Assembly (NCBI RefSeq): GCF_030848805.1
Contig: NC_092368.1
Location: forward strand, 12,330,856 to 12,394,855
From: Temnothorax longispinosus
Lineage: Eukaryota; Arthropoda; Insecta; Hymenoptera; Formicidae
DNA length: 64,000 bases
Direction: 5' to 3'
Shown here: positions 24,868 to 36,394 of the stretch, one piece after another
How positions within the stretch are numbered: the first letter of the stretch is position 1
Layout: each line of letters starts with the position of its first letter
Translations under genes and position numbers: made by a program
The notes under the pieces: generated by a model
Database searches by the model: none
The model's input: the letters and a program-made list of their open reading frames with translations, nothing else
What the model was told of the DNA's origin: nothing

Positions 24868-24925
24868 GTCTACCACGTAAGGCAGTTGGCTCACGATCCA
24901 GAGGTCCCGAGTTCGAATCCCACCA
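24868..24925 (+). tRNA. tRNA-derived sequence (SINE head or pseudogene)
   Basis: A degraded D-arm region (TGGTCTACCACGTAAGGCAG) is followed by GGCTCACGATCC and a perfect B box, GAGTTCGAATCCC. The D arm is too degraded for a functional tRNA. Confidence 0.45.
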
Positions 24926-25258
24926 AGGTAAGTGTGTTTTTATATGTGTTTTTAAATACGAGAAAATATTTATAATCATAGACTGGCATCTTAAGAAACA
25001 AATTTAGTTAAAAAATAGTAATAAAATTTCGAAATAAATAATTTTTTTTTGTCGGGTGAATATTTGTTCATTATGGTTGCAACATCCATATAGTAGCTAC
25101 CCTCACTAAGGTTAGGGCAACCATATGGAAACCATATGGAAACCATAGGTCACTTCCAGAGTACTATGGTTTCCATAACCCTTTTGTATGAATGGGCGAA
25201 AATTAACAGCATTATTCTGTTGTAGCAACCGTAACTTTTTCTCCGTGTATATATATAA

Positions 25259-25262
<4 letters not shown>

Positions 25263-25316
<54 letters not shown>
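25263..25316. repeat. (TA)n microsatellite
   Basis: About 50 bp of TA between two transposons. Confidence 0.95.
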
Positions 25317-25787
25317 CCAGATAGCAAAGCGTGTCTGAGCAAAATCTCGCAAACCTGTGATTGCTTATGATGCTGGCAACTTGTACATTTAATTGCTTCT
25401 ATTGATTTCGAGTAATTTAATATTTGAAGCAACACGCAGGCAACATATTGGATATATGTATTGCCAGCAATTTGTCGGCAAGAAACAGCATCAAATTTAT
25501 TTCGCGTTGTTAGCAATATATGACAGCATTGTGTGATCCTATGAATTATTACAGCACCATGACAGCAACAGCTCGAATTTTGAATCAGTTAAATGGGTGA
25601 CGATTTTAGACCGCAGCATAATTTGCCAACAAGCTGCTGGCAAGTTGCTATACAAAATTGTTATATCGTCAAGGCATCAACTTGCCGACAAATGCGGACT
25701 CAGTGCCACAATTCTGATAGCAATATACATACTATGTATATGTTGTCGACAACATGCCAGCAACAATGCAGACACGTTGCTATCTGG
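25317..25787. repeat. MITE family B, copy 2
   Basis: CCAGATAGCAAAGCGTGTCT and complement at the ends. The interior matches 2618-3060 in reverse orientation, including the TTGCTGGCAA-like short repeats. Confidence 0.8.
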
Positions 25788-25892
25788 GTATGTACCAACG
25801 ATAAAATCGAATTTAATAAAAGGTTTTTGCGATATTTTAATAAATCTTTGAGTTCGAGTGCGATAGAGTGTCAAACAATTCTCACGTAAAAT

Positions 25893-25895
25893 GAT

Positions 25896-25943
<48 letters not shown>

Positions 25944-25945
25944 GC
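25893..25945. repeat. (GT)n microsatellite
   Basis: About 50 bp of GT, grading into GCGCGC. Confidence 0.95.
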
Positions 25946-26010
25946 GCGCGCGATAAAAATGAAAATAAATTTAAAAATAAAAATATAAACGCAAAAATCA
26001 TTTGTTTTAC

Positions 26011-26594
26011 CTTGGCGATCTGAGAAAAACCACTTGCTGCTTCAGCATGACCAAGATTGGATTTTACAGAGCCGATCATTAAGGCTCAGTCACAATGAGA
26101 AGAATAAGGAATAAAGATAAAGGAATTAGGAATAAGGCATATTGCATCTCACTTTAATGTACGTGTACTGAAGTGAGATGCGACATTCCCTTATTCCTTA
26201 TTCCTTTATCTTATTCCTTATTCCTCTCATTGTGACTGAGCCCTTAATGGAGTTTTTCTATTCTTACACAAAACATTATGAATAGCATTGATTTCCTGAG
26301 GATCGCCGACTTTGGTGGCGGTACCATGTGTTTCAATATAATCTATGCAAGATGTCGGTATTCCGCACTCATTGTAAAATTCCATTAGCAAAGTACTTTG
26401 CACAAGCATCGATGGATATGTTATTCCTTCTTCTTTGTAACCATCGCTGTTTGTCTTAATATGCGGACATATAGCATAAATTCTTTTCGCATTCTTTGCT
26501 TTTTGGAGGTATATCACTCCCATTGTTTCGCTACGTGAATAACCGTTTGCAGCGACATCGAAAGGTCTGCAGTAACCATTAGGTGACAAAACAC
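26011..26594 (-). pseudogene. FASN: Fatty acid synthase ketosynthase exon, split by a MITE
   Basis: Minus-strand exon with an acceptor (TTTTAG, just above 26594) and donor (AAG|GTAAAA at 26011). Its product is the C-terminal half of a FAS beta-ketosynthase: GYCRPFDVAANGYSRSE, then the first active-site His in ETHGTATKVGDPQE, then the second in SVKSNLGHAEAASG. Between these, a 161-bp element at 26083-26243 splits the codons; beyond its TTAA the frame resumes in phase. As it stands translation stops inside the insert. The exon with the active-site Cys and all other FAS domains are not found in the window. Either the exons are far away beyond the 27166-32548 transposon nest, or this is an isolated gene fragment. 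Confidence 0.88.
26083..26243. repeat. TTAA-flanked MITE inside the FAS exon
   Basis: TTAA at 26079-26082 and 26244-26247; ends GGCTCAGTCACAATGAG and complement. It is a near-perfect hairpin, and the host codons flank it without other damage, so the insertion looks young. Confidence 0.93.
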
Positions 26595-26619
26595 CTAAAA
26601 GATAAAAAATATATATCCC

Positions 26620-26800
26620 GGGAAAAAGGAATTAGATCTGCCAAGATATGATCATATTTAATTTATCAGATCTGACCAGATCTGCAAATTGTCTCTATCT
26701 GCAATGGCTAGATCTGAACAGATAACCAGATTTGACAAGATATAATTTGATTTGTCAAGATATAATTATTTACCGAATGTATCCAGATCAGATATAATTA
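26620..26800. repeat. AGATCTG-rich repeat
   Basis: CAGATCTG-type words recur about every 20-30 bp. A shorter stretch of similar words is at 36170-36265. Confidence 0.5.
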
Positions 26801-28067
26801 AAAATCATAAAGGAGTGTAAAATTATATAAAACTATAAATATATTGATTCAATTCAAGTGTGTCACTTTATTTTATTACAAGCGTGGACTCCGATACATT
26901 TGATATAAATTGTACCGTACGCATGATTTATAGCCGTTTTTATACCACCGTTTGTCATATTTTAAATACGAGAAACAGATCTCATCGAATGTCATCTATC
27001 GGATGATCCGACATTTGAATATAATCAGTAAATAACAGCAATATAATAAGCAATAGGGTATCCTTAAAGTCCTAGAACGGTCAAATATCTCGAAAAATAT
27101 TGAAGATACGTTTTAAACAAAAGTTGTAGGGTTTAAAAAGATCTATTGACATTATCACCATGTACCTAGCACCCCCACCACTAAAAAAAAAGTTCGGACC
27201 TATGGCATAATTAAGTGCTAATTATGTGCTAATTTATTGCTCTAATTGCGAATTTTGTGCTCCTACTAGTTTGCAGAAAATAAATAGCAAAAATGGGGGT
27301 GCTGGTTTTACGTGAAGCTAGCACCCCCACTCCTGAAAAACAAGTATAAAATAACGTAAACAAAAAAATCGATATACCAGAATTTTGTGCTTTCAAAATA
27401 TCATAATCCGGAATTTAGTGTTTAACATAAGAAAATCCATAAAAAGTGTGGTCACGCTAAGAGTAAAGTATATTTTAAGGTAAACGTCCCAGTGACCGGA
27501 TATGTCCCAGTGTCCGACCACACTGGCGAAAAACACTTACTATTTATTTGAATAATTAAAAATAAAAATAATAATTATTGTAAAAAAAACTGTAATATTT
27601 AACATTTAATTGGGGAAAAAGAAGTAAACCTAATTTAAAATTTTTGTATTTAAAAAACTTGATTAAATGAGCACGTGTCTGTTGTTTGTCAAAATGATGG
27701 CCAATCGTTAACAGATTCGTTAAGCGTAAGCATGTAGCTAATAGTATGAAAATTGAATATTTAATTATATATGTAAATAAATAATCAATTATCTAATTTT
27801 AAAAATTAGTTAGAAACTTGTTTTGACAAAATTTATCCTAAAAATAACAATTAAAACGATATTTTTAAGTGTCCGGATACTGGTGCATTAAAAGTATCAG
27901 TGGTCCCAATCGCCGGACGCATGTGCGAACACAACTTGTCAAAAAATGAGAGGTTAGTGTCATGCAGTGTCGCCTGTTGTAATCAATAGATTTGTGTGGT
28001 AAGTGTAATAATTACATGTTTTTAAAGGCATTTAATTGCATGTGATGCTTTTAAAACTACTGTGTAA

Positions 28068-28206
28068 ATCTGAATCAGTGAAAAGTCACTGAAATAACAA
28101 ACTGATATCAGTGAATAGTCATTGAACGCATCAGTGACTATTTACTGATATCAGTCTATAAACTGTCTAAAATATGCCACTTCAGTTACTTTTCACTGAC
28201 TCAGAT
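28068..28206. repeat. Palindromic MITE
   Basis: AATCAGTGAAAAGTCACTGA at the left mirrors the right end; inner hairpin on ACTGATATCAGT. Confidence 0.75.
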
Positions 28207-28654
28207 TTAGAGATTACTCATCGACAATTTATCTTCATTTACAAATGTAAAAATTTGAAATAAGTTAATTATTAATTCATAATAGCTATTGTTACCATAA
28301 TCAAAGTCAAAATTTATTTTTTATTATCTCATGATGAACTTAATTGGATTTTTTATGTCAGTGAAAAAGACTTTCCGGTGATGAAGGAACAATTAAACTT
28401 TAACTAATTATATTATTTTGCTTAATTATTCGGTTTTATCTGCCTGTTCACTGTAGTTAAAAACTTTATTTAACTTGTAAGTTAAATGCCCTATATCATG
28501 CAATTGACAAGAATAAAATATCATTAAATATGTAAACATCAATTTAGAACTGTTTTTTTATCATTAAATATCTATTTAGAACAATATTTTTCATCAACAT
28601 GCTAATTTTCTAATTGATCGGACACTGGGACAAGTTATGTCCGGATCACGGTCG

Positions 28655-29518
28655 TATACACAGGTCGCGAAACTCTCGTGGTGGGGGTATGCCTCTTAAT
28701 GTAACGACCTGTGCTTCACAGATCGTCCGCTAGCCGCGGAGCGCTGCGATCGTATGGTAAATGTGAAAACAATAGGTATATACATATATATAGCTTAAAA
28801 TTACTTGCTTATAAAGTTTTGTTTCTTACAAAGTTTTAAATGACAAGAAGACGTTTTATTATTTACAAAAATTGTATAAATAATGTAAAAATTACGGAAA
28901 TTATTTGTATAATTTAAATTTTATTTAATAACACCAAGCATTAATAACACTAAAAGCATTAATTATTCTTGAAGGATTGAAAGTTTCGTAATGGTTGAAA
29001 AAAAATGTAATTATACTTAAAACATTATGCATGCAATGTGAAACAATTATGTAGATAATTTCTTAGTATTTTTTGAAGGATTTGAAATAATAATATCTGT
29101 ATGAAATATTATAAATATATTCATATATGTATATAATAGGTACATTTACATTTATATAGAGATATACACATTATTGTTGCAAGTGAATGTGTTATTAATA
29201 AAAACTATTGAAAAACTATTGAGAGCGAAGTAACTATTGGATAACTATATTAGATTTGAATAGTACGTATACTATTCAAATTTTGAAAGTCCAATAGTTA
29301 ATTCGCTGTCAAGTTTTTTTTCATAATATTAATAATATTGTATTCAAGTATTCAAGGCGTTACGTACTTTTGAACGACCTCTAATATGTATTTGAAAGTA
29401 TGGGTACAATAACAAGTTAAGTGTAATGTTATTCCACCTATACGTTCATTTGTATATTGAGATGTAGCATTACATACAACTTCTCGGTAAAAAATTTTTC
29501 ATACAAAAACATACATAA

Positions 29519-29549
<31 letters not shown>

Positions 29550-31160
29550 ATTATAAAAAAATAGGCCCATACATGTTTTCTTTCTCTTGTACAACCTCTG
29601 TTCGTATATACAGAAAAATGAAAAAAAGAATCTAAAATAATTAAAAAGATTATTTTCGCATTTTATTTTTTATAAATAGTTAAGTTTGAGGAAATAAGGA
29701 AAATTTCCCATATGTATATAACAACAGTTACATTTATATATGATTATATATAGGCAAATTTTCTCGTTTCCTCAAACTTCTCTTTTTTTTTAAATACAAT
29801 GCGAAAATGATCTTTTAATTATTTTTAGATTCATCTTTTTATTATTTTGCCTGTATATGCGAATAGAAATTATATAAGAGAAGGAAAACATGTATAGACA
29901 TATTTTATTTACAATTATACATATATTTATATATTTTTTTATATGAAAAATTTTTCTTTTATCAACCATTGAAATGTAAGTTTACTTTTAGTAGAAATCA
30001 TAGCTTCGAATTTTAAATAAATATTTGTAAATTACATGATTATATACTGCTTTTACAGGCTATCTATGTAAGCAAATATTAAAGAATGAAATTTACAGAA
30101 CTTGTAAATTTTGTCAAGAAGCTTTAACAAGGTCCGACATTAATACATCAGTTTCGCAATTGGTTAACATGAAAACAAGAGGAGGCTTAATTCATGCAAA
30201 TTTACATTTTTTTAATTTAATCAAATATGTTGAAGAATGTTTCTCTAAACACGCGACTAATTCAAATGTCTTTAATTTAACGGTAGATGAAGTATTGGAT
30301 AATTATGAATTCACATTTCCTTGTAAAGATCACGATTCAGACATCTTGTCTTATGCAATTTTTTATTATATTCGACTAAGAATGCGCCAATTCACTTACC
30401 AAGAAAATCAAAAAGTAAAAAAAAAGTGTATCACTCAAAGAAAAATGTCGAAACTTAACAATGTTTAATATTTAATATTCTTTATTAATATTATGAAAAA
30501 AAACTTGACAGCGAATTAACTATTGGACTTTCAAATTTGAATAGTATACGTACTATTCAAATCTAATATAGTTATCCAATAGTTACTTCGCTCTCAATAG
30601 TTTTTCAATAGTTTTTTATTAACACGTTCACTTGCAACAATAATGTGTATATCTCTATATAAATGTAAATGTACCTATTATATACATATATGAATATATT
30701 TATAATATTTCATACAGATATTATTATTTCAAATCCTTCAAAAAATACTAAGAAATTATCTACATAATTGTTTCACATTGCATGCATAATGTTTTAAGTA
30801 TAATTACATTTTTTTCAACCATTACGAAACTTTCAATCTTTCAAGAATAATTAATGTTTTAGTGTTATTAATGCTTGGTGTTATTAAATAAAATTTAAAT
30901 TATACAAATAATTTCCGTAATTTTTACATTATTTATACAATTTGTGTAAATAATAAAACGTCTTCTTGTCATTTAAAACTTTGTAAGAAACAAAACTTTA
31001 TAAGCAAGTAATTTGAAGCTATATATATATATGTATACCTATTGTTTTCACATTTACCATACGATCGCAGCGCTCCGCGGCTAGCGGACGATCTGTGAAG
31101 CACAGGTCGTTACATTAAGAGGCATACCCCCACCACGAGAGTTTCGCGACCTGTGTATAC
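28655..31160. mobile_element. TIR element with arms of about 680 bp, P/THAP9-like
   Basis: ACACAGGTCGCGAAACTCTC at the left mirrors the right end. Arms run to about 29335 and from about 30480 and are nearly identical. The unique centre holds a second inverted repeat (about 29560-29920) and a transposase fragment (30059-30468). Confidence 0.8.
30059..30468 (+). pseudogene. P-element/THAP9-like transposase, C-terminal exon
   Basis: Open frame of about 135 codons following a TTTTACAG acceptor (30051-30058) and ending TAA at 30468. It has a Cys pair (CKFC), the diagnostic-looking RGGLIHANLHFFNLI and VEECFSK segment, and a basic tail. This resembles the end of P-element/THAP9-type transposases (zinc-binding pair, then a GGL motif). 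The THAP domain, GTP-binding region and catalytic core are absent. Assignment rests on recall of family pattern only. Confidence 0.55.
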
Positions 31161-31499
31161 GACCGTGGTCCGGATACTAGGCCATAACCTCTATTTCAGC
31201 TGTCCGGCCACTGGTACATTGACATGCTCCATTATTTATGTAAATATTTAATTAATAATGGATATATGTGAGTTGAAATAATTTTTCTCTGTTTAAGAGA
31301 ATCTTAAGTTTTCGAATGAATACAAATTATTTATATTAAAGATCTTTCTAATATTATAAATTTTATTATTTGTGACAAATTATGCTTAAACGTCCGGCCA
31401 CTGGGACATTTACCTTAACGCAATTAGTTGCCGGGTCAAATTTGGTCTTAAAATAACACTAAAATTATGTGCTTCTAAAATATCTCAATCCGGAATTTG

Positions 31500-32345
31500 G
31501 TGCTCATTGTTTAACTTAATAAAGTGTGGTCACGACAATAGTAAAGTATATTAACGAAATTAGTTGCCAGATCGAATTTGGTCTTAAAATAATACTAAAA
31601 TTATGTAAGATCACCCGGCAACTAATTTCGTTAATATACTTTACTCTTGTCGTGACCACATTTTATTTTATTAAGTTAAACAATGAACACCAAATTCCGG
31701 ATTTGCATATTTTAAAAGCACATAATTTTAGCATTATTTTAGTATCAAAGTCGACCTGATAACTTATTGCTTTAATGTATTTTACTCTTGGCGTGACCAC
31801 ACTCTTTAAGGATTTTCTTAAGTTAAACAACGAGCACCAAATATCGGATTTGCATATTTTAAAAGCACATAATTTTAGTGTTATTTTAAGACCAAATTCG
31901 ACCCGGCAACTATATAAGTGCGTTAATGTACTTCACTCTTGGCGTAACCACATTCTTTATGGATTTTCTTAAGTTAAACAAGGAACACCAAATTTCGGAT
32001 TTACATATTTTAAAAGCACATAATTTTAGCATTATTTTAGTATCAAAGTTGACCTGGTAACTAATTTGTTTAATACACTTCACTCTTGTCGTAAAGCTAG
32101 CACTCCCACTATTTTCATGGATTTTATTAAGTTAAATAACAAACACCAAATTTCGGATTTACGTACTTTACAAGCACATAATTTTAGTGTTATTTTAAGA
32201 CCTAATTTGACCCGGCAACTAATTGCGTTAATGTATTTTACTCTTGTCATGGCCACACTCTTTATGAATTTTCTTATGTTAAATAACAAGCACCAAATTC
32301 CGGATTGGGATATTTTGAAAGCACAAAATTAGCACAAAATTCTGG
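31500..32345. repeat. Tandem array, about 150-bp unit, about five copies
   Basis: Each unit reads TTTACTCTTG.CGTGACCACA..CACCAAAT.TCGGAT..AAAGCACATAATTTTAG..CCCGGCAACTA. Units begin near 31625, 31775, 31925, 32075 and 32230. The short ORFs here are repeats of the same unit, not genes. Confidence 0.85.
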
Positions 32346-32576
32346 TGTATTGATTTTTTTTGTTTATGGTACTCTATACTTGTTTTTCAGAAGTGGGGGT
32401 GCTAGCTTCACGTGAAGCCAGCACCTCTACTTTTGCTATTTATTTCCTACGAACTGGTAGGAGCACAAAATTCGTGATTAGAGCAATAAATTAGCACTTA
32501 ATTATGCCATAAGTCCAAACTTTTTTTTTAGTGGTGGAGGTGCTAGCTTTACATAGGTCATTTTTAATCTAAAATA

Positions 32577-32826
32577 TGAAAAATCTTGTAAAGTATTCAC
32601 TTTTTGATAACTTTAGTTTTTTACTTTTGTATGTAGAATAATGAAAGAAATCGATTGTTATAAAAAAACAGAAAAAAATTATTTTAAACATTTAATTGCC
32701 TTTTGTAAACGCATTTAATTTTACAAAATTGCAAATGCAAAAATTAATATTATTATTCCTTCATTCTTCGTATAAAGATATCAAGGTAAACTCATCGAAA
32801 AGTGAATACTTTACGAGATATTTTAT
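32577..32826. repeat. Short inverted-repeat element
   Basis: AAATCTTGTAAAGTATTCAC mirrored by GTGAATACTTTACGAGATAT. Confidence 0.7.
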
Positions 32827-33061
32827 ATTTTATAAACTATTTTATAAAAGGCTAGCAAACAAAGCTCGTTCTTAGTGCTTATAATTATATATTACAAGCG
32901 ATTATACATAGGGTAGACCAGGGCGAATTGGATCAATTTTTCTTTCTCGGTAAAAAAGTAGTCAAAAACAAATTTTGTTATTTAATTTTATTATAGAATC
33001 TTAATCTTTATCTTTGGAACTTTGGCTTGAATTTCATATAATAAAATAATACATAAACATA

Positions 33062-33422
33062 GGCTACGTTTACACCCTGAAATTAGGCCGCGGCCTGTAC
33101 ATACCTCAAATTCGACCTAAATTATTTAGCCCGCCTGCTGTAAACAGTTGATAGACGACCGGACCTGGCTTCAGATCAGGCCGCGTATTTTAGTGACCCG
33201 ACCTGAAATCGGCCGTTATCATTGCGATGTAAACGTGCGATCAAGCGCGACGCGTCCTAAAAGCTTCATTTGCTTGTTCGGATTCGCTGCAATTCAGGGC
33301 GATCCCAAATACGATCCCGTCAATTTTTAGGTTTCTTTCGGTGTAAACGAATGATGACTAGACCTACTTCGGGTCACAATATAGGTCAGGCCGCGATCAG
33401 GTCGCTGGGTGTAAACGTAGCC
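33062..33422. repeat. 361-bp MITE
   Basis: GGCTACGTTTACACCC and complement, flanked by TA. The interior repeats GGCCGCG.CCTG and GACCTGA words. The single ORF is an artefact. Confidence 0.85.
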
Positions 33423-33719
33423 ATAGTATTTTTTATTGCACAATAAAAAATAGAAAGAAAAGAATTATCCGATTCGCCCCGAAATTAAGGGCGAATCGGA
33501 TTACTAGTTTAGGTCTTAAAAAAATAAAAATAAATCAACAAATTCTTTTAAATATATTTTTTGCAAGAAATAAATTACTTTGCAATAATAAATTGCTTAA
33601 AATAAATTACTTTGAAATAAATTAATACTTAAAAATAAAAAAAACTAACTCTTTGAAATAAATAACTTAGAATAGAAAAGAATAATTTATTCAACGCAGA
33701 ATTCGCAAATAAATGCTCT

Positions 33720-33894
33720 TTTTTTACTTTTTCTATTTGCACAGTGCTCGTGGCACCACTCTTCACATTTGTTGCACTGAATATCCAATCTTCGACAGGT
33801 GGATGAACGAATTTTTCATTGCAATAGATGCAATACCAGTCCGTTATATATAAATTTTTATTCTTAATTTTGATTCCTGGTATTGCCTTATTTT
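33720..33894 (-). pseudogene. Transposase C-terminal PHD-like finger, frameshifted
   Basis: Minus-strand frame gives DWYCIYCNEKF..PPVEDW. A one-base shift near 33782 gives QCNKCEEWCHEHC. The two halves form a Cys4-His-Cys-type finger found at the C-terminus of insect pogo/Tigger-type transposases. Truncated at its N-terminal side by the family D element starting at 33895. Confidence 0.6.
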
Positions 33895-34125
33895 GCTTCC
33901 TCATAGAGGAAGCTTTGTTTTCGTAAATTCGTATATGAACCTTTGATTGCGTATAAAGTTGGCTCTAATCAACCAAATTTAAAAGAATTATATATGAAAT
34001 AGGGGTAGAAGAGAAACCAAAGAAAAGATTGTTTTTTGAGTTTTTAATGTCAATATGTTCAGAGTGTTTTAAAACGTCGAAATATTGCATTAAAAAAATG
34101 TCGGTATGTGTGTATGTATGTATGT

Positions 34126-35517
34126 GTTATAGTCAAAGCCCGAAACGCAGGCATTCCTAGGATTGACTAGTCAATCCTGGGGAACGACCAAGCGTTTTGG
34201 TCAAAGCCCGAAATAAGTTTTGCGTTTCGGCTTTTGACTAGTCAATCCTAGGAATAACTAATACGGCTAGTCAAAGTTAGAAACTAAAGAAAAATCACTT
34301 CGGACTTTGACTAGTCAATCCTAGGTGTGGCTTAATTCGGACTGTGTGACTGTTAACAAATAAAATCAAGATTTTTTTTACTAAATTAAGTTCTTATTGT
34401 TATTAATGCCCCGCGACGCGAGATATTAAACGTTAAAGTTGACAGGAATCAGGTTATGATTCCTGTCATACCGACGAGATGCAGCGACTATGAGGGACTA
34501 CGACCATGCCCTGTGGCCACACGCGCATGCTCAGTAGCCCACGCGTATGTAAAATTGCGCCAATTTTAAACTTAAACGAGGTGCCACATGGGTTCATGAC
34601 GCGCTTTACAACTTAGCATGTACTTTAAGTTGTAAAGCGAGTTCCACGCTTTCAACCACGGGGGGGTGCGAGGGGGGGCCGAAGGCCCCCCCTCGCACCG
34701 CCTCGTCTGTGTGTGTGTGTGTGTGTGTGTCCACGCAAAACGAGGTGCCACATGGGTTCATGACGCGCTTTACAACTTAGCCTAAGTGGTTGAAAGCGTG
34801 GAACTCGCTTTACAACTTAAAGTACATGCTAAGTTGTAAAGCGCGTCATGAACCCATGTGGCACCTCGTTTCGCGTGGACACACACGTACACACACACAC
34901 ACACACACACACACAGACGAGGCGGTGCGAGGGGGGGCCTTCGGCCCCCCCCCTCGCACCCCCCGTGGTTGAAAGCGTGGTACTCGCTTTACAACTTAAA
35001 GTACATGCTAAGTTGTAAAGCGCGTCATAAACCCATGTGGCACCTTGTTTAAGTTTAAAATTGGCGCAGTTTTACATACGCGTGCGGCTACTGAGCATGC
35101 GCGTGTGGCCACAGGGCATGGTCGTAGTCGCTGCATCTCGTCGGTATGACAGGAATCATAACTTGATTCCTGTCAACTTTAACCGTTAATATCTCGCTTC
35201 GCGGGGCAGAGCGACACTTTTTTCTGCCAGATTCGGTCAATTTCGTGCAAAAACGCGTCGATTAAGCCCAAGTTGAACGAAATCGGTGAGGAGGCCACTA
35301 TTCTTCAGATTTACCTTCCTAGGATTGACTAGTCAAATGCCGAACTGATTTTTTTTTAGTTTCTAACTTTAACCAGCCGTATTAGTTATTCCTAGGATTG
35401 ACTAGTTAAAAGCCGAAACGCAAAACTTATTTCGGGCTTTGACCAAGACGCTTGGTCGTTCTCCAGGATTAACTAGTCAATCCTAGGAATGCCTGCGTTT
35501 CGGGCTTTGACTATAAC
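34126..35517. mobile_element. Foldback element, family A, copy 2
   Basis: Same ends (GTTATAGTCAAAGCCCG) and same GATTGACTAGTCAATCC arms as 347-1867, 1.39 kb. The interior differs by rearranged GCGCTTTACAACTTAG/CA-repeat blocks. It lies inside the TATGTATG tract of a family D element. Confidence 0.88.
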
Positions 35518-35755
35518 ATATGTATGTATGTGCCAAATTTACAAAAATTTCTATAACTTCAGAACTGATCAACCAAATCTTAACGAATTGTATATGAAAT
35601 AGTGGTAGAAAAGACTGAAAAATATAATAGAATCAATAAAAATTGTTAATAATAAAGGGGTTACCTATTTCTGTTAAAAAAAGGTTTACCGAAATTTTTT
35701 AATTTTATTATATTCTTCAGTCTTTTCTATATTTCTATTTCATATATAATTCTTT

Positions 35756-35862
35756 AAGGCTGGTATTCATTGTCGGGTCTTATGTCCAAGATCGTCTTAA
35801 GTATAGTCTTAAGGCGTCATCAGCCAATCAGATGGCCGTATTAGCATTTTAAGACATCACTT
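35756..35862. repeat. Family E MITE, truncated
   Basis: AAGGCTGGTATTCATTGTC..CGTCTTAAG resembles the complete copy at 52422-52550, but the right end is lost at the family D boundary. Confidence 0.6.
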
Positions 35863-36261
35863 CCTCTATGAGGAAGCCAAGTGCAAATTTCTAATTTGCA
35901 CAATTTTTTTTATTATTCTATAATTTTGTGTGTATATATTTGACTTTATAATTCTGTAAGTAACTTTTTCTTCTATTGCATTATTTTATCGTATTTTTTG
36001 GAGATTATCGTAAAAAATGTTGTATGGTCTACAATGAACCATTTTGTTTTTTTTTTACTATAGTTATCTCTGTTATAAATCTAAACTGACTAGTTGTAGT
36101 TTCGAGATAATTGGCCGTTTCGGGACTTTTGGGACACTGTATAGCAGTTATATTCTGTGTTTGCTGGGTTATATCTGGACAGATATGATCAGATGTAATG
36201 CATTTTTGTTCGCATTCGAGTATATATGGTTATATCTAAACAGATGCAGTCAGATCTGGGC

Positions 36262-36394
36262 AGCGATCACGTAACTTTTCCCATAGAGCGGAAACGTGAA
36301 AAGTGAAAAATTTAATGTAACTATTTCTTTCTATTGATGTTGAATAGAAAGAGATAGTCATGAAATTTTTCACTTTTCACGTTTCCGCCCTATA
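36262..36394. repeat. GGCGGAAACGTGAAAAGTG hairpin MITE
   Basis: GCGGAAACGTGAAAAGTGAA and complement with a GAAAGA loop. Related to 8685-8804. Confidence 0.75.

Larger units (their letters stand above)
24095..25249. mobile_element. 1.15-kb TIR element with nested MITE and tRNA-like module
   Basis: TACACGGAGAAAATTGTTAC at the left mirrors GTAACTTTTTCTCCGTGTA at the right. The interior has CAACCATATGG-type short repeats, a nested palindromic MITE at 24473-24629 and a tRNA-like sequence at 24868-24925. No transposase. Confidence 0.8.
27475..31416. mobile_element. TTAA-flanked 3.9-kb element inside the outer element
   Basis: TTAA at both ends, followed by inverted GGTAAA.GTCCCAGTG. An uninterrupted version of the same target (AAGTATATTAACG) survives in the adjacent tandem repeat near 31543-31557. 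GTCCGG/ACTGGGACA words recur near both ends. Confidence 0.7.
27166..32548. mobile_element. Outer TIR element of a nested transposon stack
   Basis: Long inverted ends: CCTAGCACCCCCACCAC plus about 300 bp at the left (to 27470) mirror 32230-32548. The GGGGGTGCTAGC word recurs inside both arms. The right side carries a tandem array (31500-32345). The inner 27475-31416 is a later TTAA insertion. No ORF is assignable to this outer element. Confidence 0.75.
33895..35911. mobile_element. Family D element, copy 1 (itself interrupted)
   Basis: Begins with the hairpin GCTTCCTCATAGAGGAAGC and ends with CTTCCTCTATGAGGAAGCC followed by GTGCAAATTTC..TTTGCAC. The interior shares GAATTATATATGAAATAGGGG with the copies at 40911-42830 and 58164-59690. 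It is interrupted by the foldback element (34126-35517) and a MITE fragment (35756-35862). Confidence 0.7.

Noticed and set aside
31526..32332. Series of similar 65-90 codon ORFs
   Set aside because: They are successive readings of one 150-bp tandem unit.
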